A stretch of 64,000 nt of DNA from JALEFZ01 sp038527485. GTDB taxonomy: Bacteria; Bacteroidota; Bacteroidia; J057. The notes under the pieces were generated by a model that ran no database searches, was not told where the DNA came from, and saw only the letters and a list, made by a program, of their open reading frames with translations. Where the stretch lies: NCBI GenBank assembly GCA_038527485.1, contig JBCBFT010000004.1, positions 1 through 64,000 on the forward strand, in the 5' to 3' direction. The stretch's first letter is position 1, and each line of letters begins with the position of its first letter. Positions 35,098-44,945 of the stretch are shown in pieces. A program made the translations under genes and the position numbers.

Positions 35098-36252
35098 ATG
35101 AATACTGACACTAAGATATACTTGGATCACGCTGCTTCAACTCCTCTTGACCCAGCAGTATTTGATGTGATGAGGCCGTATTTTCTTGATTTTCAGGGAA
35201 ATCCTTCTTCTACTCATGCCTATGGGCGCACCCTTAAGCACGCAATGGAACAAGCGAGAAGAGACATTGCCAACTGCCTAAACGTGCGTCCGCTGGAGAT
35301 CTATTTTACCAGCGGTGGAACAGAGTCTGACAACCTTGCCATCAAAGGGGCAGTAGAAGGCTACCAACTCAAGCACATCATTTCTTCTCCGATTGAGCAC
35401 CACGCGGTGACACATCCCATTGAAGAACTAGAAAGAGAAGGGAAAGTGACAGTGACATGGTTGAATGTAGACCGTAAGGGACATATCAGCCTCCAAGAGC
35501 TCGAACGCGCACTGAAAGCCAACCCTCGTTCCCTCGTATCCTTGATGCACGGCAACAATGAGATTGGGACAGTGTACGACATCGTTTCTATCGGACAACT
35601 ATGTCGCCAGTATGATGCCCTGTTTCATTCGGACACGGTGCAGACACTGGGGAAAGTGCCTTTAGATGCCAGTGAATTAGAGGTAGATTTTTTAACTGCT
35701 TCTGGACACAAGTTCTATGGTCCTAAAGGGGTAGGATTTTTGTATGTGCGAAAAGGAATCAGTTTGCCTCCCCTCGTCACAGGTGGTGGACAGGAGCGAA
35801 GCCTTCGACCTGGAACTGAGAATATTCCAGCCATCGTAGGGATGGCTACGGCTTTGAAAAGAGCTTATGAGCGCATGGAGACAAGTGGTCAGCAAGAGTG
35901 GGAATTGAAAACGTACCTAGTCCAGCAGTTAAAGACATACTTTCCAGGCGTACGCTTCAATGGAGAGACGGAACCTGAGCATTGTCTTCCTAATGTTGTG
36001 AACATTACTTTGCCAGGGGCAGGCGACCCCATGCTCCTTTTTAATTTGGACTTGAAAGGAATAGCTGCTTCTGGTGGTTCTGCTTGTAGCTCTGGCGCTA
36101 CGGTAGGCTCCCATGTGTTGCATCATATCGGTGTCACACAAGACGAGATGCCACGCTCCCTCCGTCTGTCTGTAGGTAAGACAAACCAAAAATCAGATGT
36201 AGACATATTGATCCAAGCTTTGCAGGAGATCATGGTTCCTGCTAGCGCATAA
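35098..36252 (+). CDS. Cysteine desulfurase (IscS/NifS-like)
   Basis: The start at ATG 35098 gives 384 residues; a TTG two codons upstream is possible. The fold-type I PLP enzyme begins IYLDHAASTPLDP, has FTSGGTESDN, SSPIEHHAV, a PLP lysine in SGHKFYGPKGVGFLY (K205) and the mobile catalytic Cys in GGSACSSG (C330). It removes sulfur from L-cysteine for Fe-S clusters and thio-modified tRNA. No iscU or suf partner gene is in the window, so its pathway is not fixed. The IscS/NifS group is more likely than SufS, by the SACSSG loop. Confidence 0.9.
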   Translation: MNTDTKIYLDHAASTPLDPAVFDVMRPYFLDFQGNPSSTHAYGRTLKHAMEQARRDIANCLNVRPLEIYFTSGGTESDNLAIKGAVEGYQLKHIISSPIEHHAVTHPIEELEREGKVTVTWLNVDRKGHISLQELERALKANPRSLVSLMHGNNEIGTVYDIVSIGQLCRQYDALFHSDTVQTLGKVPLDASELEVDFLTASGHKFYGPKGVGFLYVRKGISLPPLVTGGGQERSLRPGTENIPAIVGMATALKRAYERMETSGQQEWELKTYLVQQLKTYFPGVRFNGETEPEHCLPNVVNITLPGAGDPMLLFNLDLKGIAASGGSACSSGATVGSHVLHHIGVTQDEMPRSLRLSVGKTNQKSDVDILIQALQEIMVPASA

Positions 36253-36275
36253 ATATTATCTGAAATTTTTTTGAC

Positions 36276-36316
36276 CAAATCCTCCCAGTTCTACGTATAG
36301 TAATTGGGAGGATTTG
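36276..36316. terminator. Hairpin after the cysteine desulfurase gene
   Basis: A 15-bp stem (36276-36290 with 36302-36316, core CAAATCCTCCCA) with one G-U pair and an 11-nt loop lies 24 bases after the stop codon. The T-run precedes rather than follows the stem, so it may stabilise the mRNA end or act Rho-dependently. Confidence 0.5.
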
Positions 36317-36482
36317 TCGTTGCTGGACTTTTAGTTTTTAGCCTTTCACCATTGAAGGTCTATTCACTCATCATATATTTTAAAAATTGTTGGAATGTAA
36401 GTGCCTTACGCCTACATTTCGTTTCTAATGGTTAAACAAATAAAAAGTCTGCTGAGCCCTCCTGTAGTACTGATGAATCTAT

Positions 36483-37670
36483 ATGGAAAGTAGTAGAAAC
36501 GTAGCGATATACCTTGACTTTGAAAACCTTGCCATTTCAGCAGAAACCGTATACCCTTCTCGGGATAAGCCCTTAGATATAGGTCCACTGGTAGACTATG
36601 CCACTACCAAGGGCGTTATTTGTTCGCGAAAAGCCTATGCAGACTGGTCAAAAGATATATTTGCCCAATACCAAAATCGTCTCATGGATCAGGGCTTCGA
36701 ATTGATCCACCTTCCCGAAACAAATTTGCAAGGAAAAAATGGCTCTGACGTGCGGCTTGCTGTAGATGTCATGGAGTACATGGAGTTTTTCCCCGAAATC
36801 GACACCCTTCTCATTGGATCTGGTGACACAGATTTCATCCCACTTATTCAGCGCCTGCGGACAAAGGGAAAGTCAGTGGTGGTAGTAGGATTTGAGCATA
36901 GTGTAGGCACGCTCGTCAAGCGCAACAGCGACGAATTCAAAGCGCTAGAGGATCTCATTGGAGCACCCGAGGAAGAGTCTCCTTCTTTTGGCCTTTCGGA
37001 TGAGCCTACGATTGCCAAGGGGCGTAATTTACTGATCCGTTACATTCGAAGTAGCAGCAATAAGGATGAGCCGATCTTGATGTCCCAATTGAAACAGCAA
37101 CTCTTGAGGCTTGATCCTTCCTTTTCAGAAAAAGAGATGGGCTTCAGTTCCTTCAAGCAGTTTATCTTGTCCCTGCTGGATGATGTGGTAGAGAAGGTCG
37201 AGATAGAGGATAACTCACTTCCTGTGGTCTATCTTCAGGAACCGCCCAAGGAAGATGAGCCCATCAGGCTAAATTCGAAGGAGACGGCAGGGCAGTTTTT
37301 GACGAAAAAGCTTAGATACCAAAGAGAGTCTGAGAAGCGTTTGGCGATGTCACAGTCACTATTTGACGAATTACGAAAAGATGAAGAACTTTCCATGAGT
37401 CAAATGTTTGAGCTGGTTCATGACATAGTCAGGCCTAAACTTGCCAAGACAGACGTTAAAAAATACATCAATACCCTCTTTACGGGAGGCGCTTTTGTGG
37501 CCAAAGATAACCGTACAAACGGTCCCTTACTTTCTCGTCCTTTCCGCCTAGATGACTCTATTGAAAGCCCCGAGGGGATGGATCAAGTATACATTCGTCG
37601 CATCTCCGAAATTCTCCAAAGCCGTTATACCGATCTGGAAACGCAGGAAATATTGGAATTGCTCATCTGA
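36483..37670 (+). CDS. NYN (PIN-like) nuclease-fold protein with OST-HTH/LOTUS domain
   Basis: The 395-residue cytosolic protein has an N-terminal NYN domain (residues 1-155) with acidic residues in the expected places: LDFEN (D12), GSDVRLAVD (D89, D95) and GSGDTDF (D115, D117). Residues about 175-260 form an OST-HTH/LOTUS domain (GRNLLIRYIRSSSNKDEPILMSQLKQQL, LSLLDDVVEKVEIEDNSLPVVYL). A C-terminal third of helices follows. NYN domains are metal-dependent RNases, and OST-HTH binds RNA, so the protein probably cuts or binds RNA. The target is unknown. It stands alone, upstream of the zinc-ribbon/DUF4407 operon. Confidence 0.86.
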   Translation: MESSRNVAIYLDFENLAISAETVYPSRDKPLDIGPLVDYATTKGVICSRKAYADWSKDIFAQYQNRLMDQGFELIHLPETNLQGKNGSDVRLAVDVMEYMEFFPEIDTLLIGSGDTDFIPLIQRLRTKGKSVVVVGFEHSVGTLVKRNSDEFKALEDLIGAPEEESPSFGLSDEPTIAKGRNLLIRYIRSSSNKDEPILMSQLKQQLLRLDPSFSEKEMGFSSFKQFILSLLDDVVEKVEIEDNSLPVVYLQEPPKEDEPIRLNSKETAGQFLTKKLRYQRESEKRLAMSQSLFDELRKDEELSMSQMFELVHDIVRPKLAKTDVKKYINTLFTGGAFVAKDNRTNGPLLSRPFRLDDSIESPEGMDQVYIRRISEILQSRYTDLETQEILELLI

Positions 37671-37913
37671 GACAGTTGAAAGAGAGAACTCTCTATTTTT
37701 GACACCCAAACTGGATTTCTTACATTCAGACGGTAAAATTGCCCGTTGGTGATGAGCGGAATAGGCCCCCTGCCTGTAATCTGTATATTGAAATGATTTT
37801 GCTCCCGTAACCCGACCATCACCGTACCCTTTCAGTTTTCTTGTAATCCCCAAGGGGACTCATGCTGCGCATGCATTCTGATGGATGTGTAGACAAGGCT
37901 GTTGTTTATCGTC

Positions 37914-39395
37914 ATGACACACTACAATCCAAATCAGTCACGGTATCAGGAATCCCAGCAAAAAGGACCTCCTCCTTTTGATCGGGCAGATGAAGTATTG
38001 CATCAGGCCAGAAAGAAGGGGCAGCAAAAGCAAGACGCTCATGCACATCCTATGAAGAATGCCACATGGCAATGTAGTAGCTGTAAGCACATCAATAAAT
38101 CTGAGGCATTGGTCTGCGCCAATTGCCATCAAGCCTTGCCCGTCATCGCTTTGTTTAAAGCGCATCATATACACGGTTTATCGCAAGATTTTATCCGTCT
38201 TCAGTGGGAGGTGTTCGAAGCGACCGAAGTGATGATGATTCCTGGGCATCAACCCCTTCCAAATAAGGGGACATTGGAAATTACGCCAGATGTGGGACTA
38301 GAGTTTACGCTCATTGCACGCAATGCGTCTGGATCTCGACAAATTACTACACAAGCGGCTTCCCTTCCTCCTATCATTCAAAGTTTCACCGCTGTAGATA
38401 CAGAAATCAGTCTAGACTACGCTGTCATCCTCCAGTGGGAAGTAGAGAATGTCCAGCAATTGGAACTCGATCGGGGTATTGGAGATGTTTCAGGGAAAGG
38501 TTTTGTAGAAGTATATCTAGACGAGCCTGGACCTGTCACGTTGACAGCTACGAATGCGTCTGGAAGTGTGAGCCAGCAGCTTCATCTCACACTCAAGAAA
38601 CCCGAAATTCATACGTTTCAATCGAACACATCCACCATCCAGTTAGGCGTACCGATCTCTTTCTTTTGGGATACGCTGAATGCGGCAGAGGTTACGCTCA
38701 TGCCCGATGAGATTGATGTGACAGATTACAACCAAATAGATCTCTTCCCTGAGAAAACGACCACTTACACCCTCGTAGGTCGGAATCGCGCAGGAGAAGT
38801 CCGAAAATCCATTAAACTCACACTTCCTCCCCCGAGAATCAACCACTTTGGCTCAGATCATGCTGTCTCCACAGAGGGCAGTCTGGTAGAGTTGTCATGG
38901 GAGGTGGAAAATGCCTACAGGGTATACATCAGCCATGAGGTGGGAGAAGTCGAAGTTTGTGGATCGACCAAAGTGAGACCGAATCAGGCCTATACAGACT
39001 ATATCCTCACGGCTGAGGGGCATTCGGGAGTTACCCAAGCTTCATTCAAAGTGACCCGTTTCCCTGTACCGCTGGAGGAGTCTTTGTTTGTTCTGGACAC
39101 ACCCGAACCCGAACTCCTTCTTATGAAGCAAAACGAGTCACAAATGCCAAATCCTTTACCTGAAAAAAACAATCAGCAGCATGCGGAGCCTCCCCGCCCA
39201 CCTAAGTCGGAGGCAGGTGCAGAGCAGCAAGCTCCCTCACCTGAGACGATAGAGCAGGACAACTTCCATGTCTGGCGTGCCCAGCAGATGATGTTGACAG
39301 AAGAAATGATGCGGATGGAGAAAGCCAGCCTGCGCAAAGAAATCAAACAGATTCTAAAAAAAGTCAGAAATAAACTCGGCCCGAGAAAATCCTAA
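37914..39395 (+). CDS. Cytosolic zinc-ribbon protein with four Ig-like repeats and C-terminal coil
   Basis: With the ATG at 37914 the 493-residue protein has no signal peptide. A charged linker is followed by a RanBP2-type zinc ribbon (C54, C57, C68, C71; WQCSSCKHINKSEALVCANC in outline). About four Ig-like beta repeats of roughly 75 residues follow (78-385), each with a WEVxNA or WDTLNA strand and a closing TLIARNASG or TLVGRNRAG. A Pro/Glu/Gln-rich stretch leads to a C-terminal charged helix. Zinc ribbon plus Ig-like repeats in the cytosol suggests a scaffold. It overlaps operonically with the DUF4407 gene (6-bp gap) and probably binds it. Function is unknown. Confidence 0.78.
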   Translation: MTHYNPNQSRYQESQQKGPPPFDRADEVLHQARKKGQQKQDAHAHPMKNATWQCSSCKHINKSEALVCANCHQALPVIALFKAHHIHGLSQDFIRLQWEVFEATEVMMIPGHQPLPNKGTLEITPDVGLEFTLIARNASGSRQITTQAASLPPIIQSFTAVDTEISLDYAVILQWEVENVQQLELDRGIGDVSGKGFVEVYLDEPGPVTLTATNASGSVSQQLHLTLKKPEIHTFQSNTSTIQLGVPISFFWDTLNAAEVTLMPDEIDVTDYNQIDLFPEKTTTYTLVGRNRAGEVRKSIKLTLPPPRINHFGSDHAVSTEGSLVELSWEVENAYRVYISHEVGEVEVCGSTKVRPNQAYTDYILTAEGHSGVTQASFKVTRFPVPLEESLFVLDTPEPELLLMKQNESQMPNPLPEKNNQQHAEPPRPPKSEAGAEQQAPSPETIEQDNFHVWRAQQMMLTEEMMRMEKASLRKEIKQILKKVRNKLGPRKS

Positions 39396-39401
39396 AAGCC
39401 A

Positions 39402-40739
39402 ATGGAGGAATACGGAAATCATTATCAAGATCCCTATGCTACGCACTATGAGCGTCCCGATGGCATCAAGCGATTTTTCTTTGCTTGTGCAGGGGCCTAC
39501 CTTCGCATCTTGGAAGAGTGCCCTTCGGAGCACACCAAGTATGTGGGAATCGGTGCAACCATCTTTCTTACTGCCTGCCTAGCAGTCATTTCAGGCTCAT
39601 TTGCCATCTTTACCCTTGTCCAGAGTATCCCTATCGCCATTATGTTTGGCTTACTGTGGGGGGCCTTGATCTTTAATTTGGACCGATACATCGTATCCAG
39701 TATTCGTAAAGAAGGTCGTTTCTGGAATGAGTTGGCCATTGCAGCCCCTCGTTTGATATTTGCGGTCCTCATTTCGGTCGTCATCACAAAGCCCATCGAG
39801 CTGGAAATCTTCCGCAATCAGATCAATACGGAGCTGCTTTCCTACACGACTGATCTACAAAAAGATGCGGTTGCTCAACTCGATAATCGGTTGGGATTGG
39901 ATTCCATCCGTCAAGAGCTCAAAGCAGTAGACAGTGTACGTCTGGAATTTAAGAAACTGCGTGAAGGCAAACCTACATCCTTCGATTTTGGAGAGATCTC
40001 AGCTGAGTACACGGCTGCGAAAGTTTCGTATGATTCTCTTTACAAAGTCTACAATCCCAGGATCAAAGCCAATGACCAGAGAAGGAGTTATCTTTGGGGA
40101 AAGTATGCCAAGCGTATCTATGAAGAAGACGAGAAGGGTGTGCGCCGTGCAACAGGAAAATGGGATGTGCCCAAAAATATACAAGAGCAGACCAACAATC
40201 TTTACCTCGTAAACAAGCGCCTCAAAGGAGAATTGGAAACTCAATCAAAGCTTGTGCAGGAGCTAGAGCAAAAGCGTCGAGGCGCTAGAGAAGAGTTTGC
40301 CGATGGAATGGAAAAGGAGATTACACTGCTCAATGAGAAACGCGCGAGCCTTGTGGCTTCTATGCAGGAGAAGGAAGCCATTCGTCGTGAGGAACTACCC
40401 AATGTGGAGGAAACAGCTAAAAAGTATGGCGTAGGACTTCCTGGCTTGATTCAAGCTTTGGAGCGGATGAAAAAAGCGGACAGCTCTATATGGTGGACTT
40501 CTAACTTGATCATGTTGTTGTTCATCCTTATTGAGACATCGCCCGTCTTCGTCAAGTTGATCTCTAAGCGTGGTCCTTACGACTACTTACTCAATAGAAT
40601 TGAGCACTCGAAGAAGGTAGAATCGCTTCGCTACATCTCAGATATCAATTACGATCTCAACAACTCCATGCGGCTTCAGGCACGACAAAAGACCCTGAAT
40701 GGTGTGCAGCATGAGGAGCAGATGTATTCGGATAATTGA
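39402..40739 (+). CDS. DUF4407-domain membrane protein
   Basis: The 445-residue protein matches DUF4407: IKRFFFACAGAYLRILEECPSEHTKYVGIGATIFLTACLAVISG near the N-terminus, FGLLWGALIFNLDRYIVSS, RLIFAVLISVVITKPIELEIF, then a long cytosolic/periplasmic coiled coil (about 140-340) rich in Glu, Lys and Arg, and a last membrane segment (WWTSNLIMLLFILIETSPVFVKLIS). This is the usual four-helix, long-coil layout of the family, whose role is unknown. The stop of the zinc-ribbon gene lies 6 bp upstream, and a strong terminator follows, so the two form one operon. Confidence 0.87.
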   Translation: MEEYGNHYQDPYATHYERPDGIKRFFFACAGAYLRILEECPSEHTKYVGIGATIFLTACLAVISGSFAIFTLVQSIPIAIMFGLLWGALIFNLDRYIVSSIRKEGRFWNELAIAAPRLIFAVLISVVITKPIELEIFRNQINTELLSYTTDLQKDAVAQLDNRLGLDSIRQELKAVDSVRLEFKKLREGKPTSFDFGEISAEYTAAKVSYDSLYKVYNPRIKANDQRRSYLWGKYAKRIYEEDEKGVRRATGKWDVPKNIQEQTNNLYLVNKRLKGELETQSKLVQELEQKRRGAREEFADGMEKEITLLNEKRASLVASMQEKEAIRREELPNVEETAKKYGVGLPGLIQALERMKKADSSIWWTSNLIMLLFILIETSPVFVKLISKRGPYDYLLNRIEHSKKVESLRYISDINYDLNNSMRLQARQKTLNGVQHEEQMYSDN

Positions 40740-40766
40740 TATTTCGAAGTAGACAGACAGCATAGG

Positions 40767-40805
40767 CATCATCCATTTCAGCATTTGAGATGGATGATGT
40801 TTTTT
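40767..40805 (+). terminator. Intrinsic terminator of the zinc-ribbon/DUF4407 operon
   Basis: A 10-bp stem (CATCATCCAT with ATGGATGATG) closes a 13-nt loop and is followed by six T, 27 bases after the stop codon. Confidence 0.82.
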
Positions 40806-40873
40806 ATATGGAGGAGACAAGAGAAAGTAGGGGACTTTCCACGTAGACAAACGATGCAAACATATATTTCCTC

Positions 40874-41371
40874 TTACACCGTCTCCATGTCAGCTTCCCA
40901 TAGCTTCTGAAAGAACTTCTGGGATCGACTGCTCTCAAACTTGAAGCCGAGCATACTGATGACATACGCAAATGGGATCATGGTCAGGGGGATAAATGTA
41001 AAGAGATCGATCCCTCCATTTTGTATGGCATCGTAGATTAACCCTCCCAAAGCAAATAGCACGAAGCCGCACCAGATGGCAAGAAATACGATTACCTCAG
41101 GTGCCAGACGCATGCGGATCTGAATTTCTGTCGTATGGGCTTTGGGAATGATGGTTCCTTTGATCTGTGGGAGAAAGGAATTGCGGGAATGAATGATGCG
41201 GGAGATTTTGAAGGTATTGATAGAAACATATCCTTTGTACCTATCCGAGGTCGAAGCGACTGTAGGACCTTGACGTCTCGTCTTCGTATGCGCGCTTAGG
41301 CGCTGGACCACCTCTTCTGGTGACAAGGAGGTGTGATAGACAAGGTTTTCGGTTGGGAGATATTTACTCAT
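40874..41371 (-). CDS. Small membrane protein with two helices, unknown function
   Basis: The 165-residue protein has a soluble N-terminal half with strands and many Ser/Thr/Arg (about 1-88), then two hydrophobic segments (about 91-112 and 121-142) and a charged C-terminal tail. The N-terminal half resembles small proteins with a PH-like or beta-sandwich head, but I cannot name a family. No partner gene is obvious; the next gene on the strand lies 101 bp upstream. Confidence 0.55.
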   Translation of the reverse strand: MSKYLPTENLVYHTSLSPEEVVQRLSAHTKTRRQGPTVASTSDRYKGYVSINTFKISRIIHSRNSFLPQIKGTIIPKAHTTEIQIRMRLAPEVIVFLAIWCGFVLFALGGLIYDAIQNGGIDLFTFIPLTMIPFAYVISMLGFKFESSRSQKFFQKLWEADMETV

Positions 41372-41472
41372 ATAAGGGCTTCGAATACAGGATAAACATA
41401 AGAAAGATCGCCTAATTTTAGGGAGGTTGAAAATATGAGGCCAAATCTCGCCTTCTTCAGAATTGGGTGCCT

Positions 41473-41796
41473 TTAATATTTTACCATATCCTCCTCTTTG
41501 AGGGACCTTATGATATCTAAAACTCCAAGTCTGATACTATTTCGCTCCCTTTGTACATAAGTTAGCATGGTATGCTCAAGATCTTTAACCTTCTTCCCTT
41601 TTACCTCTGCCGCATATTTAAGTATTTCATATACTTTCTTTGGGTCCTGGATATCATAAAGTCTCCCCAACTGTACGCAGATAGCATGGTATTTTCTTCC
41701 TTCAGGTTGAATAGATTCTTTCAATTCGAGCAATACCCCAATTAAATTTTGGATTGTTCGCTCCTGTAATTGCCTCTTCCAAGTCTTTAAGTCCAT
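41473..41796 (-). CDS. Small helical protein resembling effector-associated domains
   Basis: The 107-residue, mostly helical protein has a first helix with NLIGVLLELKESIQP, a Tyr-containing second helix (KYHAICVQLGRLYDIQDPKKVYE), and a last helix starting RERNSIRLGVLDIIRSL. The same layout, including the D-x-K step and the RNxxR helix, occurs in the protein at 45100-45492, so the two are homologous. The RN(S/R)(I/V)R helix followed by a leucine-rich helix resembles EAD-type (effector-associated) death-like domains from prokaryotic conflict systems. No effector is fused to it. Function is inferred. Confidence 0.55.
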   Translation of the reverse strand: MDLKTWKRQLQERTIQNLIGVLLELKESIQPEGRKYHAICVQLGRLYDIQDPKKVYEILKYAAEVKGKKVKDLEHTMLTYVQRERNSIRLGVLDIIRSLKEEDMVKY

Positions 41797-41899
41797 ATGA
41801 TGAGATGTGTAATATATGGTTGCATCTATGACCTAGGTCGTTTACATACATTTTGAATGATAGACACGGAAAACTTCCTATTTGTATCAATCCAGCCTA

Positions 41900-43417
41900 C
41901 TAATAACGATGATCCTTAATCACCAGTGCCTGATCCTGCTTTTCTTTATCTAGAAGTGCTTGAATTTCCTCTGAGATTTCTTTAGGCCTGTCAGCTCTCG
42001 CCTTTTGAATTCGTCCCTCTTGATCAATCAACACAAAGGTAGGAGCGAAGTTGATTTTGTACGGCTGTATGGCCTCATTGCGAAACTGCTTTTCTGCCAC
42101 TAAGTGCACACCAGGGAAAGGTTTGTGATCCAGAAACTCCCCAAAGTTCTCGTCTTTTCCCTGGATAAATTGCTTCCAATTGGCAATGTTTTTCTCATTG
42201 TACTCAAGCGCTACATACAGAAATACTACATTTTCGTCTTTGAATTCATCTTTGAGCTTGAGCGCATTTGGAATCTCCTGTATACAAGGATAGCACCAAG
42301 TACCCCAAAAGTCGAGGTATACTACCTTGCCTTTGAAGTCGCTTAGGCTGACCAGTTCCCCCGCTGCATTGGGTAGGGTGAAGTCGGGTGCCATCATGCC
42401 TGGAGCGAGTTGCTGATAATCTTGAGAAAGCGAGTCAAACAATCCCTGACTAGCAGGCTCTGAAAATGTCATAGCCTCCTGGAAGTAGGTAAATTCCTGA
42501 AAGAAAGAATCTAGCAGGAGCCCTTCAGAGTAGGCCGTGACTGTACTAAGTGCCAGTTGATCTTTCCAAGCATTGGCTGGCAACCCACGGACATAGTCAA
42601 ACTTCCAGAATAGATGCTTCTTCCACCAGTCATCGGATGGTTCCTCTTGAAAGGCCAACCTTGCCTTGTAAGTCAAGTAACTCCCTGCAAACTTCTTGGC
42701 TAAGCTACTTTCGTATGAACTACTTTCGAAGTCTATTTCATTGAGAAAGGAGAGATAGGTCGAGTCAGGATAGTAATATTCGAACTTGCGCTCCATGTAG
42801 TAATTTCTCCTTTCAAGGTGGGCGAGCAGAAAGTCTGCATGCTCGAAGTGAATATCATCTTCGAAGTGTGCCCTTTGATCGGGAGAGAGTGTATCATTCG
42901 CAGCAAGTGCTTCGAGCCTTAAGGTCTTTAGGCTATCCATGAACTGAAGGAAATCAGCTGCTGTAGGGAAATCTTTGCTCTTTAGTTTATCGTAAAAGGG
43001 TTTATCCTTGGGAAATGATTGATAGTCAGCCTCCAAGTGGCTGAGTTTGGCTGCTCCCCTTCCCGAAAAGCGTAAATCGGGTTCATCTCTCAAACTCGAT
43101 TGCTTGACATAGATAGAGTCTCCTGGTTCCAATAGTAGGTCATACTTCAATCGGCCATAATTCGATTGCATCACTTGGACATATTGTGCTGCATCTAGTG
43201 GGACTTTGAAATAAAAGTATCCATTGGAATCGGTCCTTGTTTCTGCTAGAGGTGCTGTACTTCCCAAGCCCGGAAAGAAATCGGACATAGCTGTGAAGAC
43301 AAGTTTTTCATTTTGCAAATCAGGCAATTCCCCTTCGAGTATCACAAACTGTGGGTCAGGCTGGCAACCCATTCCCCATAGACTTATAACCAAAACCAGA
43401 ATCAAGGAGTGCTTCAT
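41900..43417 (-). CDS. Lipoprotein thioredoxin (TlpA/DUF4369-type thiol-disulfide oxidoreductase)
   Basis: With the ATG at 43417 the 505-residue protein begins with a lipobox (SLWGMGC), so it is lipid-anchored. Residues about 30-110 look like DUF4369, then a helical middle region (about 120-345), and a C-terminal AhpC-TSA/thioredoxin domain with MAPDFTLPNAAGE, LDFWGTWCYPC (C375, C378) and NFAPTFVLIDQEG. The WCxxC pair reduces or forms disulfides in the periplasm. Such proteins are common in Bacteroidota, often near peptidases; an S41 lipoprotein gene lies 116 bp upstream. The client is unknown. Confidence 0.86.
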   Translation of the reverse strand: MKHSLILVLVISLWGMGCQPDPQFVILEGELPDLQNEKLVFTAMSDFFPGLGSTAPLAETRTDSNGYFYFKVPLDAAQYVQVMQSNYGRLKYDLLLEPGDSIYVKQSSLRDEPDLRFSGRGAAKLSHLEADYQSFPKDKPFYDKLKSKDFPTAADFLQFMDSLKTLRLEALAANDTLSPDQRAHFEDDIHFEHADFLLAHLERRNYYMERKFEYYYPDSTYLSFLNEIDFESSSYESSLAKKFAGSYLTYKARLAFQEEPSDDWWKKHLFWKFDYVRGLPANAWKDQLALSTVTAYSEGLLLDSFFQEFTYFQEAMTFSEPASQGLFDSLSQDYQQLAPGMMAPDFTLPNAAGELVSLSDFKGKVVYLDFWGTWCYPCIQEIPNALKLKDEFKDENVVFLYVALEYNEKNIANWKQFIQGKDENFGEFLDHKPFPGVHLVAEKQFRNEAIQPYKINFAPTFVLIDQEGRIQKARADRPKEISEEIQALLDKEKQDQALVIKDHRY

Positions 43418-43532
43418 TGTGTCGTGTATTGATAGGATGTATATGAAAATAGCAAATGTTTTCATATGAATACTATAGAATAGACGATCTGACTACAGAA
43501 TGTTCTATATCTCCTTTTGTTTATATATAAGC

Positions 43533-44945
43533 CTATGGCTGTATGATGGCCATAATGGCAGCTTGATCCCTTGCCAAATCATCTACGACACTCCGAAAAA
43601 AGGGCTGTCGTGCACGAGGATAAGATAGGTCATGATCTACAGGGATTCCCTGATTCTCGTAGCATTTACCCTGATTATCCATATAAATTTCATTGGAGAT
43701 GGCAAATGCCCAGCCATTGGGTAAGGTTTTCTCTAGGGCTGTGGACATCGCGCCAGATGTGGCAGAACCGATTCGCTGAATGTGGGGAATCGAAAGTGTA
43801 GCGATTGAAAAGGATTCTGCCGCGCTGCCTGTCTGTGGAGAGGTGAGCACGTATACGGGTTGGGTGTAGGCGTTCTTTTTCCCTTCGATATACAAAGGCA
43901 AGGTAGGTGTAAACTGGTTCTCATAGTAGAGCTTCTGCGTGGCGATTTGCGTTTGGGCAGGAATGAATCTACTCAGGATTTCGTAGCTCACAGCGTCTTG
44001 TCCCCCGCCGTTGAACCGGACGTCTATGACGAGGGCTTGCATCTGTGCAAGATCTTGCATGACCGTATCCATGATGCTACGCACGCCTTCCACTTCTTGC
44101 TCGATGTAGTCCCCCTCATACATTTGATGGAAGGTCTCGACGTAAGCATCTACGTATCCGATCTCTTCGATCAAAGATCTGGGAATATCCAGATCGGCGT
44201 ATAGCCACATGGCTTTGACTTGGATATAGCCGATGTCATCTGTCATTCTTCCCCACTGGATGAGCCAAGAGTCGCGGGTCAATTCCTCCTCTAGATGATG
44301 CTTCGCCACCATTGCTGCTACTTGAAAGTCGCCATACTCAGGTAGTGTTTCTCCCTCCTCTTCCTCTTCGGAGCCTTCTTCCATTTCTTCTAGCATTTCA
44401 TAGACTTCCTCATCTGCTTCCAGATAAGCATGGTTGTCCTTCAGGATTTCTAGCGTTTCTTCAATGACGAGATAAAGTTCGGCTTCTGTGGATTTAGGGG
44501 AGAGCTTGGCCTTTTGTTGGACGTACAGTTTGGGCCAGTCGATCTCGTTGAGCTGCATGAAGGCGTAGTGTTTGCTGACGGTCTCCGCGAAGACTTCGAA
44601 GTTGTAGATGGGATCATTCTGTTGTCTCTCAGATACTGTTTCCGTGCAGATCGTCGGCAGACTGGCAGTTGAAGTAAACTTATAGGTGATGACGCCTTTG
44701 TGGAGGGAGAGGGTGTCGTTTTTTAGGGTCAATGAAGAAGTAAGCTCATCTAATGCTCCTTTTCGGTTGGGAAGACAAGAGATGGAGGTGAGGTCATAAA
44801 ACGAATACTCTATACTGTCTTGAATGTGCAAAATCCAACCAGAACCGACAGATTTCCATGTACCATTGAGGGTAGGGGGAGATGGGGACTGACAAGAGAA
44901 AAGGCCAAGCAGGAGAAAGAGGAGGATGTAGAAATAAAGCTTCAT
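43533..44945 (-). CDS. S41-family peptidase lipoprotein
   Basis: The 470-residue protein starts with a lipobox (GLFSC, C18). A small beta domain comes first (about 24-115; LNGTWKSVGSGWILHIQDS), then a helical region with an acidic cluster EEMEEGSEEEEEGE (about 187-200), and the S41 core with MQALVIDVRFNGGGQD, VLTSPQTGSAAESFSIATL (Ser of TGSAAE is the likely nucleophile), and GAMSTALEKTLPNGWAFAISNEIY. The peptidase acts in the envelope. It lies upstream of the thioredoxin lipoprotein gene on the same strand with 115 bp between. Confidence 0.85.
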   Translation of the reverse strand: MKLYFYILLFLLLGLFSCQSPSPPTLNGTWKSVGSGWILHIQDSIEYSFYDLTSISCLPNRKGALDELTSSLTLKNDTLSLHKGVITYKFTSTASLPTICTETVSERQQNDPIYNFEVFAETVSKHYAFMQLNEIDWPKLYVQQKAKLSPKSTEAELYLVIEETLEILKDNHAYLEADEEVYEMLEEMEEGSEEEEEGETLPEYGDFQVAAMVAKHHLEEELTRDSWLIQWGRMTDDIGYIQVKAMWLYADLDIPRSLIEEIGYVDAYVETFHQMYEGDYIEQEVEGVRSIMDTVMQDLAQMQALVIDVRFNGGGQDAVSYEILSRFIPAQTQIATQKLYYENQFTPTLPLYIEGKKNAYTQPVYVLTSPQTGSAAESFSIATLSIPHIQRIGSATSGAMSTALEKTLPNGWAFAISNEIYMDNQGKCYENQGIPVDHDLSYPRARQPFFRSVVDDLARDQAAIMAIIQP

